Positions 63,129-64,000 of a stretch of 64,000 nt of DNA are shown in pieces; within the stretch, counting starts at the first letter, position 1; every line of letters starts with the position of its first letter. The notes beneath the pieces are model-generated. The model saw only the letters and a list, made by a program, of their open reading frames with translations, was not told the DNA's origin and made no database searches. Made by a program: the position numbers and the translations under genes. Source of the DNA: Burkholderia sp. FERM BP-3421. Its GTDB lineage: Bacteria; Pseudomonadota; Gammaproteobacteria; Burkholderiales; Burkholderiaceae. Where the stretch lies: the NCBI RefSeq assembly GCF_028657905.1, contig NZ_CP117782.1:682001-746000 (forward strand). The letters run 5' to 3'.

Positions 63129-64000
63129 ATGAGTCGTGACGAGGTGCGCGCCGGCTGGCCGACGCTGGCGATCCTGATCGGCGCGTCGGTATGGGGCCTG
63201 ACCTGGTATCCGCTGCGCATCCTGGCGTCGCTCGGCGTGACGGGCACGGCGGCGAGCGCGCTGACCTGCATGGTCGCGTGCGGCTTCGTGCTGGTGGTGC
63301 GCCGCCGGTCGATCGCGACGCTGCGCTGGCACTGGCTGCTGCCGGCGCTCGGCGTCGCCGCGGGGATCACCAACCTCGGCTTCGTCTGGGGCACGATCCA
63401 CGGCGAGGTGCTGCGGGTCATGCTGCTGTTCTACCTGACGCCCGCCTGGACCGCGCTGTACGCGCACTTCCTGCTCGGCGAGCGGCTCAGCTGGGCGGGC
63501 GCGGGGCTCGCGCTGCTGTCGATCGGCGGCGCGGCGCTGATGCTGTGGTCGCCGCGCCTCGGCCTGCCGCTGCCGGCCAGTCCGGCCGAGTGGGCCGGGC
63601 TCGCGGCCGGCATGGGCTTCGCGATGAGCAACGTGCTGATCGTCAGGATCAGCCGCGAGCTGCCGCAGATGAAGGCGGAAATGCGCACCGCGACGCTGTT
63701 CGGCGGCGCGGCCGTGCTGGGCCTCGCGGCGGCCTTCGCCGAAGGCCTGCCGCCCGTGCCGGCGGCCCCCCAGCTGGGCTTCGCCGCGCTCCTCGTGGCG
63801 GGCATCGGAGTGGTCGTCGCGTCGACCAACATGCTGGTCCAGTACGGCCTCACGCGGGTGCCGGCGAGCCGGGCCTCGATCCTCATGCTGTTCGAGATCG
63901 TGATCACGGCTTTGTCCGCGTGGCTGTTCGCGGGCGAGGTGCCCGGCGCGCGCGAATGGGCGGGCGGCGCGTGCATCGTGGCGGCGACCCTGCTGTCGAG
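63129..64000 (+). CDS. EamA/DMT-family transporter, 3' end cut by window
   Basis: Open from ATG 63129 (GGGGAAGGGA upstream) to the window edge without a stop: at least 290 residues. Hydrophobic segments alternate with short loops through the whole length, about nine visible, and the two-repeat EamA layout is present (SVWGLTWYPLRIL at the start; QYGLTRVPASRASILMLFE in the second repeat). It is an inner-membrane drug/metabolite exporter-like protein of unknown substrate, divergent from the dap operon. Confidence 0.88.
   Translation, partial: MSRDEVRAGWPTLAILIGASVWGLTWYPLRILASLGVTGTAASALTCMVACGFVLVVRRRSIATLRWHWLLPALGVAAGITNLGFVWGTIHGEVLRVMLLFYLTPAWTALYAHFLLGERLSWAGAGLALLSIGGAALMLWSPRLGLPLPASPAEWAGLAAGMGFAMSNVLIVRISRELPQMKAEMRTATLFGGAAVLGLAAAFAEGLPPVPAAPQLGFAALLVAGIGVVVASTNMLVQYGLTRVPASRASILMLFEIVITALSAWLFAGEVPGAREWAGGACIVAATLLS

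Overview
The window is a GC-rich proteobacterial chromosome segment with the gene content and order of Burkholderia. The main evidence is the dapC-dapD-arsC-like-dapE-prmB block, gltX next to tRNA genes, aceA/aceB separated by a LysR/HAD/UspA group, tsaB-rimI-UDG-DUF1853, and enoyl-ACP reductases of both the FabV and FabI types. The very high GC and the accessory content would suit the plant-associated gladioli/glumae/plantarii branch, but the species cannot be fixed from sequence alone. I see no insertion sequence, prophage, CRISPR array or rRNA operon.

Layout. 0-3.5 kb is a signalling locus: a membrane histidine kinase whose kinase core resembles CqsS/LqsS/JqsS (alpha-hydroxyketone quorum sensing), a hot-dog thioesterase on the other strand, and a response regulator with an LqsR-like extended receiver and no recognisable DNA-binding domain. 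4.1-5.3 kb is fabV. 5.8-7.7 kb holds two paralogous LysR regulators facing each other. 8.0-17.9 kb is the most unusual part. It is a seven-gene, single-direction operon: flavoprotein, Tat-exported alpha/beta-hydrolase with an altered nucleophile elbow, membrane transporter, fused hydroxyacid-dehydrogenase-like/DAO oxidase, gamma-glutamyltransferase without signal peptide, PLP aminotransferase and formyltetrahydrofolate deformylase. I do not recognise it as any named pathway. It looks like catabolism, or possibly synthesis, of an amino-acid-like small molecule with disposal of a one-carbon unit.

18-32 kb: nitronate monooxygenase, a 50-aa membrane peptide, a phosphoesterase/cytochrome c peroxidase pair, a small secreted protein, a Nudix hydrolase, fabI, the yejABEF peptide importer, an NlpC/P60 hydrolase and a patatin lipoprotein. 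32-35 kb: gltX followed by tRNA-Ala(GGC) and a tandemly duplicated tRNA-Glu(TTC)-tRNA-Asp(GTC) unit, each copy with its own hairpin terminator. 35-45 kb: GNAT, AraC, RraA, a gamma-glutamylcyclotransferase-like protein, the glyoxylate shunt genes aceB and aceA, and an RhlE-like DEAD-box helicase with a long leader.

45-64 kb is core housekeeping: acyl-CoA-binding protein, tsaB-rimI-UDG4-DUF1853, thiD, lplT/alr divergent pair, radA, a small Burkholderia-type protein, yheS, gpx, cardiolipin synthase, the dap operon and an EamA transporter cut by the window edge. Several start sites were moved inward from the longest ORF on the basis of ribosome-binding sites and family starts; these choices are stated in the entries.
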